Positions 6,652-15,021 of a stretch of DNA of 28,973 bases are shown one piece after another. The stretch comes from JAGLQA01 sp023135565 (lineage in GTDB: Bacteria; Acidobacteriota; Aminicenantia; UBA2199): positions 1-28,973 of the forward strand of contig DAOWCY010000079.1 in the NCBI GenBank assembly GCA_030639305.1, read 5' to 3'. Below the pieces are notes generated by a model. It was not told where the DNA came from and made no database searches. It was given only the letters and a program-made list of their open reading frames with translations. Position numbers and translations under genes: made by a program. Positions within the stretch are counted from its first letter, which is position 1, and the number at the start of each line of letters is the position of its first letter.

Positions 6652-7896
6652 ATGGTAGAAAAGAAGCACATTTTTTTGGTCGAGGATGAGCTCCACCTGC
6701 GCTTGACCCTGGCTTTGATCCTGCGCCAGGCCGGTTTCCGTGTAACCGCGGCGGAAGATGGCAGCACTGCGCTGCAAAAGATCCGCGAAATAGAAAAAAA
6801 GTCGGAAAAGGTCGATCTCCTGGTCACCGATATCCAGATGCCGGGGATAAGCGGATTGCAAGTCATCGATGAAATAAAAAAAATGGGTCTCGATTACCCG
6901 TCCTTAGTAATAACCGGCTACGGGAACAAAGATACGGTAATCGAGTTAATGCGCAAAGGGTGCTCCGAGTACCTCGATAAACCCTTTGAACCGGAAGAAT
7001 TCCTGAAACGGGTGCATGTGGTGCTGGAGAAACAGGAGCTTAAGAAGGCAGAGAGGGAGAAACAAGTCACAAAAATCGAAGCTGAGAAATCCGAGATCAA
7101 GCGCAGCGAGGAGAACTACAAACAAAATTTCGAGAGGCTGCGCCAACAAATCGACCTTGCCGTCGGCGCCTACCGGGACTTAGTGGAAATTAAACCGGAC
7201 TCTTATAAAGTCCCCATTGCCTATCGTTTTAAACCCCTTTCCGACTTAGGCGGTGATTTTGTCGATGTGAAGGACCGCCCGGCGGGATGCGATATCCTGG
7301 TGGCCGATGTGGCCGGTCACGACATGGGAGCTTCTTACCATGCGGTTTTAGTGAAAGTTTTGTTCGATGAGTACTGCCGCAACGGGAATAACGGGCAATC
7401 TTTCTTTCAAAACTTAAATTTGCACTTGATCGAACACGGTAAACACAAACGGATGGTTACGGCTATTTTTTTGCGCTTAGATATCGAAAGGATGAAGGCT
7501 GAGATGATTACCGCGGGGCATCCGCCCCTAATTTTGATCGGTCCGGAGCAGGTCAAGCCTGAACTGCTCGCTACTAAGGGAGATGTACTGGGAATATTCG
7601 CGGAAGCGGTTTTTTTTAGGCGCAGTTTCGACATTAAACCGGGTCAGCGTTTTTTCCTGTACACTGACGGTATCACCAATGCCTGCCGTGTAGACGGTCC
7701 CACGGGTTTGAAGACCAAACTCACCCAAAGCGGGCTCGACAGCCTGTTGGAAAAATACCGCACCCTGCCGTTAACAAGGATGATCGAGCACATATGGCAG
7801 GATGTGTTTTCTTTTTGCCGCTGTAAGTTCCGGGACGATATGCTGCTTTTAGCAGCCGAGATCCCGGTAGGAGGCAGCCGGCGGCTGCCGCGTTAA
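6652..7896 (+). CDS. REC-SpoIIE (RsbU-type) PP2C phosphatase
   Basis: This is a 414-residue cytoplasmic protein. The N-terminal receiver (about 1-122) has phospho-acceptor D60 in LLVTDIQMPG and the DKP lysine. A charged coiled coil follows (about 123-165). The SpoIIE/PP2C domain spans about 190-405 and shows its motifs: DLGGDFVDV, VADVAGHDMGAS, AGHPPL, LYTDGITNA and RDDMLLLA, including the metal-binding Asp residues. In partner-switching systems such phosphatases dephosphorylate an STAS anti-anti-sigma protein. The next gene, 28 nt downstream, encodes a kinase-STAS fusion, the natural opponent and substrate. Phosphorylation of the REC domain presumably sets phosphatase activity. A sigma-54 promoter is directly upstream and no Shine-Dalgarno is visible. 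Confidence 0.9.
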   Translation: MVEKKHIFLVEDELHLRLTLALILRQAGFRVTAAEDGSTALQKIREIEKKSEKVDLLVTDIQMPGISGLQVIDEIKKMGLDYPSLVITGYGNKDTVIELMRKGCSEYLDKPFEPEEFLKRVHVVLEKQELKKAEREKQVTKIEAEKSEIKRSEENYKQNFERLRQQIDLAVGAYRDLVEIKPDSYKVPIAYRFKPLSDLGGDFVDVKDRPAGCDILVADVAGHDMGASYHAVLVKVLFDEYCRNGNNGQSFFQNLNLHLIEHGKHKRMVTAIFLRLDIERMKAEMITAGHPPLILIGPEQVKPELLATKGDVLGIFAEAVFFRRSFDIKPGQRFFLYTDGITNACRVDGPTGLKTKLTQSGLDSLLEKYRTLPLTRMIEHIWQDVFSFCRCKFRDDMLLLAAEIPVGGSRRLPR

Positions 7897-7924
7897 TTTA
7901 GTTTAAAAGAGAAAGGAGAAATAG

Positions 7925-8656
7925 ATGTTTTATGTAGAAGAGAGTAAAAACGGTGAATCTATCAGCTTCACGTTGTCTTCGGAAATGCGGTTGGTAGATC
8001 ATGTTATCAGGGAAACGCAGAAATTTTTAGTGCGTTTCGATATCGTGGAGTTTTCCGGTTTTAAATTAGTGCTCCGGGAGCTTTTAAACAATGCCATCGA
8101 ACACGGCAATTACAATATCACTGAAAGGATCGTCACCTGTCGCCTGCAGCGCTTAGAAGACAAACGTTTCAAGTTAACTGTGGAAGATGAAGGCAAAGGG
8201 TTCGATTATGATAAGCTTATTATGGCACTGCCCGAAGACCCGCGGCAGATTCGCAACCGTGGTTACGCCCTGGTCAATGCCTTTTCCGACCAGATCAATT
8301 TTAATGATACAGGCAGCCGTGTGTCCGTATACATTACCTTTATCGAAGAGACCAGCTATGATGTTTTCGGGCAGGAGGATTGGCAGGTAATTCTTCCCTC
8401 CGGCGATTTAACGGCAGCCACGGCGGATAATTTTCGCGGCCAGCTCATCAAACTGTTGGACAGAGGTTTTGCCCGCTACCGCTTTGATTTTAAGAACGTA
8501 GAGGACATCGATTCCGTCAGCCTGAGCGTACTGATCATTTTTGCCAGGACGCTTTCGTCGCAGGATGAAAAGGAATTAGAGGTGGTTAACATGAACGAAG
8601 ATTTGCAGGATCTTTTTCAAATGACCCGTATGGACCAAATATACAGTATCGTTTAA
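7925..8656 (+). CDS. Fused anti-sigma kinase (RsbW-like HATPase) and STAS domain protein
   Basis: The product has 243 residues. Residues 1-140 are a GHKL ATPase of the RsbW/SpoIIAB type (HATPase_c_2): N box ELLNNAIEHGN at 52-62, G1 DEGKGFD at 88-94, G2 NRGYALV at 111-117. Residues 150-243 are an STAS domain like RsbV/SpoIIAA, with DFKNVEDIDSVSLSVL. The DS pair at 196-197 lies where the phosphorylatable Ser is found, though the usual DSSGLG or DSTGLG is altered. Known partner switches keep kinase and STAS substrate on separate proteins; here they are fused. AAAGGAG sits 7 nt before the ATG. Next to the SpoIIE phosphatase, the pair forms a compact kinase/phosphatase switch. The final target (a sigma factor or another partner) is not in the window. 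Confidence 0.88.
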   Translation: MFYVEESKNGESISFTLSSEMRLVDHVIRETQKFLVRFDIVEFSGFKLVLRELLNNAIEHGNYNITERIVTCRLQRLEDKRFKLTVEDEGKGFDYDKLIMALPEDPRQIRNRGYALVNAFSDQINFNDTGSRVSVYITFIEETSYDVFGQEDWQVILPSGDLTAATADNFRGQLIKLLDRGFARYRFDFKNVEDIDSVSLSVLIIFARTLSSQDEKELEVVNMNEDLQDLFQMTRMDQIYSIV

Positions 8657-8673
8657 GAGTTTACAGTGTTTAT

Positions 8674-8869
8674 TTCAAGACTAAACCTGAAAAAAAAGCC
8701 ATCCGGCGGTAGGAACGCGAAATTGTTTCGAGTTTCGTGCTGCGGGTTTAGTATCCGGGTTTTTTGTACACTGCCGCGAAGCGGCTTATACCCTGCCCGC
8801 GCGGCGGCTGAGAGGGTGCACCCGCCGGGTGCTCGAAATATGTACTACATGTTGTTCATTACCGCCATG
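8674..8869. repeat. Composite dispersed repeat
   Basis: Two parts match the region 27111-27192 in reverse complement: 8674-8725 (TTCAAGACTAA ... CGAAATT) and 8847-8869 (ACATGTTGTTCATTACCGCCATG, identical over at least 22 nt). Between them lies about 120 bp that includes the hairpin GCCGC-GAA-GCGGC, a motif also found near 25475. An open frame runs through here but its residues derive from the repeat. The repeat ends immediately before the ribosome site of the Hpt-CheR gene. Confidence 0.6.
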
Positions 8870-8888
8870 CAGCGGCAAAAAGGAATGT

Positions 8889-10403
8889 ATGCATTTTAAT
8901 AAAAAGATAATTAAGCAGTTCGTAACTGAAGCAAAAGAGTATTTAGGAACCATCGGCAGCGATCTTGCCCACCTCCGGGAGAGCCCGGGGAAGCTCGATA
9001 CCGCAGCGGTAGATAAGGTGTTCAGGGCGCACCATACGATTAAAGAGGGAGCCGGATTTTTAGGGCTTAAGAATATCACCGCCCTGGCCCTACTGATGGA
9101 AAACATGCTGACCATGATCCGGGCCCGGGAGATAAAACCCGGGGCTGCGATTATTTCGGCACTGTCGGCGGGAGCGGACCGGCTCAACGATCTTTTAGAC
9201 CATATCGAGCACAGTAATGAGATGGATATCTCAACTGTTTACAGCCGCTTAGCGGATTTAATTTCCGGGGAAGTATCGGCCCGGGTAAAAAAGGAATTAG
9301 ATACCGATATTTTCCTCTACGACGCCCGGGGCAAAAATACGGGATTCAACATTAATGAGTATACCCGGAAAAATCTTGCTGCTAAAGGTAAACTCCTCTA
9401 TATATTAAAATACGACTTAATGGCCCTTACCGGGGACAAGCAGCAAACGCCCCTGCGGTTGGTGCGGCACCTGCAAAAAAAAGGCAGCATTATCGAAGGT
9501 AAGCTGCTGAGCGTACTGGAAGACTTGCATGCCGGACTGCCCCGTCAGCCCCTGATATATGAGGTGCTGTATGCCACCACGCTGCGGTTAGAACAATTAA
9601 AAAATTTTACCGCTCCGGCCGGGAACGCCGCGGCCGGTGTGGGAAACCGGGCAATAAAAGAGATACAACCCGTTGATGACGACGCAAGCCTGTCCCGGGA
9701 CCCGGGCCAGGGAACGAAGCTGCCTAATTCCTCATTTATTGTTTTCAGGGATTATATCCTGCCCGGCATTTGTGAGCGCAGCGCAGCCTGGAAGCCTCAG
9801 CCGGGAAACCACTCGACGCCTAAATCGCGGGTATGGAGTATAGGTGCGCCTGCCGGAGTAGAAGCTTACCTCATTGCCGCTTTAGTGCACGAGTATATAG
9901 CCGCTGACGGCAGCGCCGGGATTTCCGCCGCTGATTTTTCTATCCTAAGCACGGATGAATCTCCCGCGGCCCTGGCCCGGACCATCCTGGGTGAATACGA
10001 ACACAATGAAATCGAAGCAAACGCCCCCCCCTGGCCCGGTCAAAAATCCCAATATTTCAGTTCCACCGGCGCCTCTCTATCGATCCGGGACCACATTCGC
10101 TCTATGGTGACTTTCCGGCAGATCGATCTTACAGCCTCTTTTTCCCTGCCGGCCGGTTTTGATGTTATCTTTTGTTTTAATAGTTTCGCCGCTTTCGACC
10201 GCGGCACAGTCAAAAAGATTTTTAAACGGCTTTTTTCCCTGCTTGCGCCGGGAGGGGTGTTTTTGCCCCGCCCGAGTGAAGGTTCACCCGGCATCGGCAC
10301 AGGGTTTACGCCCCTTAAATACGGGGAGACCACTATTTATAAGCGGGCGGCGTCCGGTCTAACAAACTTTCGCAAAGAATTATTAAAAGGTGGAAAACAA
10401 TGA
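8889..10403 (+). CDS. Hpt domain fused to a degenerate CheR-like methyltransferase
   Basis: The product has 504 residues. The start at 8889 is chosen for AGGA four bases upstream; longer frames would include repeat-derived residues. Residues 1-115 are an Hpt (CheA P1-like) domain with FRAHHTIKEGAGFLG, His49 being the likely phosphate carrier. A middle region (about 140-260) resembles CheA-associated linker domains. The C-terminal half (about 300-500) follows the CheR layout: VWSIGAPAGVEAYLIA in the SAM-binding position, an STDESPAALAR strand-helix, SIRDHIRSMVTFRQIDL, and FNSFAAFDRGTVKKIFKRL with LAPGGVFL. Several residues of canonical CheR (such as CSTGEE) are changed, so methyl transfer is doubtful. 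No chemoreceptor gene is present. The end overlaps the next gene by 4 nt (ATGA), indicating coupling to the histidine kinase. Confidence 0.75.
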   Translation: MHFNKKIIKQFVTEAKEYLGTIGSDLAHLRESPGKLDTAAVDKVFRAHHTIKEGAGFLGLKNITALALLMENMLTMIRAREIKPGAAIISALSAGADRLNDLLDHIEHSNEMDISTVYSRLADLISGEVSARVKKELDTDIFLYDARGKNTGFNINEYTRKNLAAKGKLLYILKYDLMALTGDKQQTPLRLVRHLQKKGSIIEGKLLSVLEDLHAGLPRQPLIYEVLYATTLRLEQLKNFTAPAGNAAAGVGNRAIKEIQPVDDDASLSRDPGQGTKLPNSSFIVFRDYILPGICERSAAWKPQPGNHSTPKSRVWSIGAPAGVEAYLIAALVHEYIAADGSAGISAADFSILSTDESPAALARTILGEYEHNEIEANAPPWPGQKSQYFSSTGASLSIRDHIRSMVTFRQIDLTASFSLPAGFDVIFCFNSFAAFDRGTVKKIFKRLFSLLAPGGVFLPRPSEGSPGIGTGFTPLKYGETTIYKRAASGLTNFRKELLKGGKQ

Positions 10404-11533
10404 CAAAACAAGTGATATTGATTGTAGATGACAGTCCCACCATCCTGAGTATTCTCAAAGAGATGCTGAAAGGGAACGATTTTGCAGTCAGGACAGCCCG
10501 CAGCGGCGAAGAGGCCCTGGAAAAAGCGGCAAAAGCCCCGCCCGATCTCATTTTGTTGGACATAGAGATGCCGGGCATCGACGGTTTCGAAACCTGCCGC
10601 CGTTTTAAAAAGGATAAAAAATTATTTAGAACTCCCATCCTTTTCCTCTCTTCTTTCGAGGACGTGACCAAAAAAGTGAGTGCCTTTAAAGCCGGCGGCG
10701 TCGATTATATAAGCAAACCGGTGCAAAGGGCAGAGCTTGCCGCCAGGTTGAAGACCCACCTTAAGCTGAAACGTTTGCAGGGACAACTGTACCGGGAAAT
10801 CGCAGACAAAGAGCACCTAATCCATATACTCTGCCACGATGTGTCAAATCCGCTGACCTGCATCGAGGGGTGGATCGAAATCGCCTTAGAAAATGAAATC
10901 ATAAAACAAAACAAGGATTTAGAAAGTAAGATGCGGCGCATTTCCCAGTCGTCCCAACAGGCTGTAGATATAATCGAACATGTAAAAGAGATGGAAGCCC
11001 TGAGCCGGCAAAAAAAAGAGCTGCAATTAGAACCGGTGGCTATCGAGGATGTTATCGGCAGCGCACTAATTATCTTTGAAAACCGGTTGAAAGATAAAAA
11101 CATAACCTTTAAGTGTGATCCTCCTTTAAACAACGTGAGCGCAAAAGTTTTGGCCGAGAAAGTATCTTTCACCAGCAGTGTGTTTAACAACCTGTTTTCC
11201 AATACCATCAAGTTTTCTTATCCCGGATCAGTTATCACCCTGCTTATAGAGGAAAAGGAGAAAGAAGTCCACTTGATATTAAAAGATGAAGGAATCGGCA
11301 TACCCGCGGCGTATTTAGAAGCCATATTCGATCCCGGCTCATCTGTTTCTCGAACCGGCACAGCCGGTGAAAACGGCAGCGGTTTCGGTATGCCCTTAGT
11401 GAAAAAATATATGGACCGGTACGGCGGTCAAATTATAATCCGTTCCCGGCCGGAAGAGGAGTTCCCCCAGCGGCACGGCACGGAAATAATACTCATTTTA
11501 AAAAATGCCGGAAAATTGGGAGAAAAGAGGTAA
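10400..11533 (+). CDS. Hybrid REC-histidine kinase
   Basis: The product has 377 residues with no membrane segment. A receiver domain (about 1-120) has D10-D11, phospho-acceptor D54 in LILLDIEMPG and the SKP lysine. The dimerisation/H-box region follows (LCHDVSNPLT, His146), then a HATPase domain at about 225-370 with N-box residues FNNLFSNTIKFS, G1 DEGIGIP and G2 GSGFGMPLVKKYMDRYGG. REC-first kinases are soluble relays controlled by an upstream phosphodonor. The ATG overlaps the stop of the Hpt-CheR gene, so phosphate may pass between this REC and His49 of that protein; this is inference. Confidence 0.9.
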   Translation: MTKQVILIVDDSPTILSILKEMLKGNDFAVRTARSGEEALEKAAKAPPDLILLDIEMPGIDGFETCRRFKKDKKLFRTPILFLSSFEDVTKKVSAFKAGGVDYISKPVQRAELAARLKTHLKLKRLQGQLYREIADKEHLIHILCHDVSNPLTCIEGWIEIALENEIIKQNKDLESKMRRISQSSQQAVDIIEHVKEMEALSRQKKELQLEPVAIEDVIGSALIIFENRLKDKNITFKCDPPLNNVSAKVLAEKVSFTSSVFNNLFSNTIKFSYPGSVITLLIEEKEKEVHLILKDEGIGIPAAYLEAIFDPGSSVSRTGTAGENGSGFGMPLVKKYMDRYGGQIIIRSRPEEEFPQRHGTEIILILKNAGKLGEKR

Positions 11534-11539
11534 CTAAAG

Positions 11540-11568
11540 TTGACATTTTCTTTTGAAAGTACTATTAT
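11540..11568 (+). promoter_or_regulatory. Sigma-70-type promoter for the REC-PAS-kinase and NtrC-type pair
   Basis: A perfect TTGACA (11540-11545), a 17-nt spacer and TATTAT (11563-11568) precede an approximately 120-nt leader. The downstream gene starts at 11697 behind a GAGG ribosome site. This splits the island into two transcription units. Confidence 0.7.
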
Positions 11569-11696
11569 CTATGATTACCTTGTGTTTTGTGTGAAATTTT
11601 TTTTTCTAAAACCGGGCTTAAAAAGCCCCGCATACCTGGGGGAACCCGCCCGGCCGCTGTCCGCTGCCGCCTTGCAGTGGGCCAACGAGGCATATT

Positions 11697-13409
11697 ATGG
11701 AAGAGAATGCAGCAACCCCGGATAAAAGCCGTTCTCCGCAGCACATCTTAATCGTAGAAGATGAACCCATCGTCGCTTTAGACGAAAAAAAGCAAGTTGA
11801 GAGCTTCGGTTATAAGGTTTTGAATATCGTTACTACCGGCGAAGAAGCCGTTGCCGAAATAGAAAAGGCCCCCCCCGACTTAGTGCTGATGGACATCAAC
11901 CTGGAAGGCAAAATGGACGGCATCGAAGTAGCCGAAACCCTTAAAGATAAGCACAACATCCCGGTAGTATTCATTACCGCCCATTCTGAAGTGGACACAC
12001 TGCAGCGGGCTAAAATCACCGCCCCCTATGCCTACCTGATTAAACCCTACCGGGAAAAAGACCTGAAAGTGGCTATCGAGATCGCTCTTTACAAAAGTAA
12101 GATGGAGAGCCAATTAAGGCAGTACCGGGACCACTTAGAAGAGCTGGTTAAAGAGAGAACCTTAGAACTTAAAAAAGCTAACTTAGATCTCCAAAAGGAA
12201 ATCGGCGACCGCAAGGCAGCGGAAAAAGAACTGCGGAAAAGCCGGGAAAATTACCGCAATCTCTTTGAAAACAACCCGGTAGGAATGTACCGTATTTCGC
12301 CCGGCAACCATATATTAATGGCCAACCCGGCCTTTGTGCAGATGCTGGGTTTTTCTTCTTTCCCGGAATTAGAAAAAAAACATCCGGGTAAAGAAGGTTT
12401 AGCCGCCGCCCCCCCGCGCAGCGTATTTAAAGAGATCATAGATGAAAAAGGAGAAGTCAAAGAGTATGAAACCTGCTGGACGGTAAAAGACGATAGGGTC
12501 ATTTTTACCAGGGAGAATGCCAAAGCCATATATGATAAAAAGGGCACCCTCCTTTATTACGAAGGGATGATCGAAAATATAACAGAGAAAAAAGAAACCG
12601 AAGAGCAGGGCAAACTGCAGGAACAGCAGTTGATCCAGGCCGATAAGATGGTGGCTTTAGGCACCTTAGTTTCCGGTGTGGCCCATGAGATCAACAATCC
12701 CAATAATTTTGTGATGTTGAACATACCGGTTTTGCATCAAACCTGGAAAAGCGTGGAGCCTATCGTCGAAGAATATTGCCGGGAAAACGGGGATTTCTAT
12801 ATCGGTCAACTCATGTATTCTGAGATGAAAGAGTCGATCCCCGACCTTTTCTCCGGTATAAAAGAGGGCGCCAGCCGCATTAAAAATATAGTTAGAGAGT
12901 TAAAAGATTTTGCCCGCCAGGACACCTCGGAGTTAAATCAATCGGTGGACATCAACTTAGTCGTAAAATCGGCCATTACGCTCACCTCCAATCTCATTAA
13001 AAAATCCACCCGCAATTTTGTCGTCCGCTATGGGGAAAACATACCCTTATTAAAAGGGAATTTTCAGCGTTTAGAGCAGGTGGTCATCAACTTGATTCAA
13101 AATAGCTGCCAGGCCCTGATGGATGAAGGAAAAGGGGTTTTCGTATCCACAGGCTGCCACGAGGCGTCCGGGGAAGTATTCATTAAAATCAAAGATGAAG
13201 GTATCGGCATGAACCGGAATATCCGCAATAAAATCACAGACCCGTTTTTCACCACCAAACGGGACATCGGCGGAACCGGTTTGGGGTTATCGGTTTCGTC
13301 GAAAATCGTTAATAATCACGGCGGCACCCTTTATTTTAAATCGGAGCCCGGTCAGGGGACAGAGGCATCCGTAGTATTACCGGTTGAATATGAAATTAAA
13401 GAGGAATAG
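11697..13409 (+). CDS. REC-PAS-histidine kinase (NtrB-like)
   Basis: The product has 570 residues and is soluble. Domain order: REC (about 15-135, phospho-acceptor D66 in LVLMDINLEG, IKP lysine), a coiled coil (about 140-185), a PAS domain (about 185-300, SRENYRNLFENNPVGMYRI), then the kinase core. The H-box is SGVAHEINNPNNF with His330. The HATPase has N-box NLIQNSCQAL, G1 DEGIGM, an F-box-like FFTTK and G2 GGTGLGLSVS. The core resembles NtrB-type kinases that pair with sigma-54 activators, and the next gene encodes one. GAGG lies 7 nt before the ATG. The stop is 22 nt before the ATG of the activator gene. Confidence 0.9.
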   Translation: MEENAATPDKSRSPQHILIVEDEPIVALDEKKQVESFGYKVLNIVTTGEEAVAEIEKAPPDLVLMDINLEGKMDGIEVAETLKDKHNIPVVFITAHSEVDTLQRAKITAPYAYLIKPYREKDLKVAIEIALYKSKMESQLRQYRDHLEELVKERTLELKKANLDLQKEIGDRKAAEKELRKSRENYRNLFENNPVGMYRISPGNHILMANPAFVQMLGFSSFPELEKKHPGKEGLAAAPPRSVFKEIIDEKGEVKEYETCWTVKDDRVIFTRENAKAIYDKKGTLLYYEGMIENITEKKETEEQGKLQEQQLIQADKMVALGTLVSGVAHEINNPNNFVMLNIPVLHQTWKSVEPIVEEYCRENGDFYIGQLMYSEMKESIPDLFSGIKEGASRIKNIVRELKDFARQDTSELNQSVDINLVVKSAITLTSNLIKKSTRNFVVRYGENIPLLKGNFQRLEQVVINLIQNSCQALMDEGKGVFVSTGCHEASGEVFIKIKDEGIGMNRNIRNKITDPFFTTKRDIGGTGLGLSVSSKIVNNHGGTLYFKSEPGQGTEASVVLPVEYEIKEE

Positions 13410-13431
13410 GGGAAATGAAAAGGAGAACCAT

Positions 13432-14901
13432 ATGGACAAAATTTTAACGCCGGCAAACCCGGTTTTCATAGTGGATGACGAAACGAATATCTTAAAGAGT
13501 TACGAAATCATCCTCAAAAAAAACGGTATTAACAACGTACATATTTGCCAGGACAGCCGCGAAGTGATGGGCAGGTTGAAAAAGCAGGAGATGGAACTTG
13601 TTCTTTTAGATTTGACTTTGCCCTATATCAGGGGCGATGAACTGCTTCCCCTGATAGTTGAAGAGCAGCCGGACCTGCCGGTTATTATCGTCACCGGCAA
13701 CAACAAGATCGAAACCGCGGTACAATGCACCAAGCAGGGCGCTTTCGATTATATTGTAAAGCCTGTAGAGGAAGGCCGTCTGGTGAATGCTGTCAAACTG
13801 GCTATCGGGTTCAGGAACTTGCTCGACGAAAACGTCCAATTGAAGCAGCGTATATTTTCTAAGGAATTGGACCGGCCCGAAGCCTTTGCCGACATTATCA
13901 CCGAAAATTCCAGGATGCAGTCGATCTTCCAATATACCGAAGCCATTGCCAGGAGTTCCGAACCGGTTTTGGTTACCGGGGAGACCGGGGTAGGCAAAGA
14001 ACTCACTGCCCATTCTTTCCATATCCTCAGCGGGCGAGCCGGGAAATTTATGACGGTCAATGTAGCCGGTTTAGACGACCATTTATTTTCCGACACTCTT
14101 TTCGGTCATAAAAAAGGGGCCTTTACAGATGCCTACCAGGAACGGAAAGGGCTGGTAGAACAGGCTGCCGGAGGCACTCTCTTTTTAGATGAAATCGGCG
14201 ACCTGAGCGCCGCCTCCCAGGTGAAATTGCTGCGACTTTTGCAGGAGAATGAATTTTATCCTTTGGGTTCGGACATGCCCCGTTATTCCGACGTGCGGGT
14301 GATTGCCGCCACCAACCAGGATATATATGTACTCCAGGAGAGCGGCAAATTCCGTAAAGATCTTTTTTACAGGTTAAAAGTGCACCATGTGCATATCCCG
14401 CCCCTGCGTGAACGCGCTGATGATTTACCTTTGCTTATCGACCATTTTTTGGAGGAAGCGGCCCGGGACCTCGGCAAGAAAAAGCCCACTCCTCCGCCGG
14501 AGCTGCCGGTTCTTCTTTCCACTTATCATTTCCCCGGCAATATCCGCGAGCTGCGTTCCATGGTATTTGATGCGGTCAGCACTCACAGATCGAAAAAATT
14601 ATCCATGGAGAAGTTCAAAATGCTGATCAACAAGAACAAGCCCGAGAACCATATTCCCACGGCGGAATCCAGCAAGGAAGTCAAGCCTTTGCTTTTTTTC
14701 GGTGAATCGCTGCCCACCCTCAAGCAGGCCCAGCAGCTTTTGGTCAGGGAGGCCATGAAGCGTTCCAAGGACAACCAGTCTATTGCCGCCGGTATTTTGG
14801 GTATTACCAGGCAGGCGTTAAACAAGCGGATAAAAGAGGAGAAGGAGCGAGCCAGCGCTGCCGCCAACGGGGGCTTTAATAACCGGATGGGTCGAACCTG
14901 A
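13432..14901 (+). CDS. NtrC-type sigma-54-dependent response regulator
   Basis: The product has 489 residues. REC domain (about 8-125) with D15-D16, phospho-acceptor D60 in LVLLDLTLP and the VKP lysine. The AAA+ sigma-54 interaction domain (about 155-390) has Walker A GETGVGKE (about 183-190), the loop GAFTDA (about 229-234, usually GAFTGA), Walker B GGTLFLDEIGDL, and the arginine region LFYRLKVHHVHIPPLRERADD. A Fis-type helix-turn-helix ends the protein (about 440-475, NQSIAAGILGITRQALNKRI). The start at 13432 has AGGAG six bases upstream; a frame extending to 13384 overlaps the kinase gene and lacks such a site. It is probably phosphorylated by the kinase encoded just upstream. It may drive the sigma-54 promoters at 5654 and 6624, which is inference. 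Confidence 0.93.
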   Translation: MDKILTPANPVFIVDDETNILKSYEIILKKNGINNVHICQDSREVMGRLKKQEMELVLLDLTLPYIRGDELLPLIVEEQPDLPVIIVTGNNKIETAVQCTKQGAFDYIVKPVEEGRLVNAVKLAIGFRNLLDENVQLKQRIFSKELDRPEAFADIITENSRMQSIFQYTEAIARSSEPVLVTGETGVGKELTAHSFHILSGRAGKFMTVNVAGLDDHLFSDTLFGHKKGAFTDAYQERKGLVEQAAGGTLFLDEIGDLSAASQVKLLRLLQENEFYPLGSDMPRYSDVRVIAATNQDIYVLQESGKFRKDLFYRLKVHHVHIPPLRERADDLPLLIDHFLEEAARDLGKKKPTPPPELPVLLSTYHFPGNIRELRSMVFDAVSTHRSKKLSMEKFKMLINKNKPENHIPTAESSKEVKPLLFFGESLPTLKQAQQLLVREAMKRSKDNQSIAAGILGITRQALNKRIKEEKERASAAANGGFNNRMGRT

Positions 14902-14955
14902 GAAGCCATCAGGAACGATGGGATGGGTGAAACGGAGCTAAGTTTAAATCCGTAA

Positions 14956-15021
14956 TTTTGGCAAGTATACCTGAAACTTTTGTATAATCTATCGGTTTTG
15001 GCAAGTATACTTGAAAGTTTT
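14956..15021. promoter_or_regulatory. Pair of palindromic 26-bp repeats spaced 40 bp apart
   Basis: TTTTGGCAAGTATAC followed by [CT]TGAAA[CG]TTT occurs at 14956-14980 and 14996-15020. The second copy contains a perfect 12-bp palindrome (CAAGTATACTTG) and the first the same with one change. A TATAAT at about 14983 lies between them with TTGGCA 19 nt upstream, so the sites could be operators around a plus-strand promoter. No plus-strand gene follows nearby. Confidence 0.5.

Noticed and set aside
8666..8899. 77-codon open frame ahead of the Hpt-CheR gene
   Set aside because: Its sequence is the dispersed repeat, which also occurs inverted at 27111; the translated residues are a by-product.
10333..11211. 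Long minus-strand open frames under the REC-kinase gene
   Set aside because: They are antisense shadows of a clearly coding, well-conserved gene.
14956..14980. Possible sigma-54 promoter (TTGGCA ... TGAA)
   Set aside because: The -12 GC is missing and the spacing is off by one from GG-N10-GC; it was kept only as a palindromic repeat.
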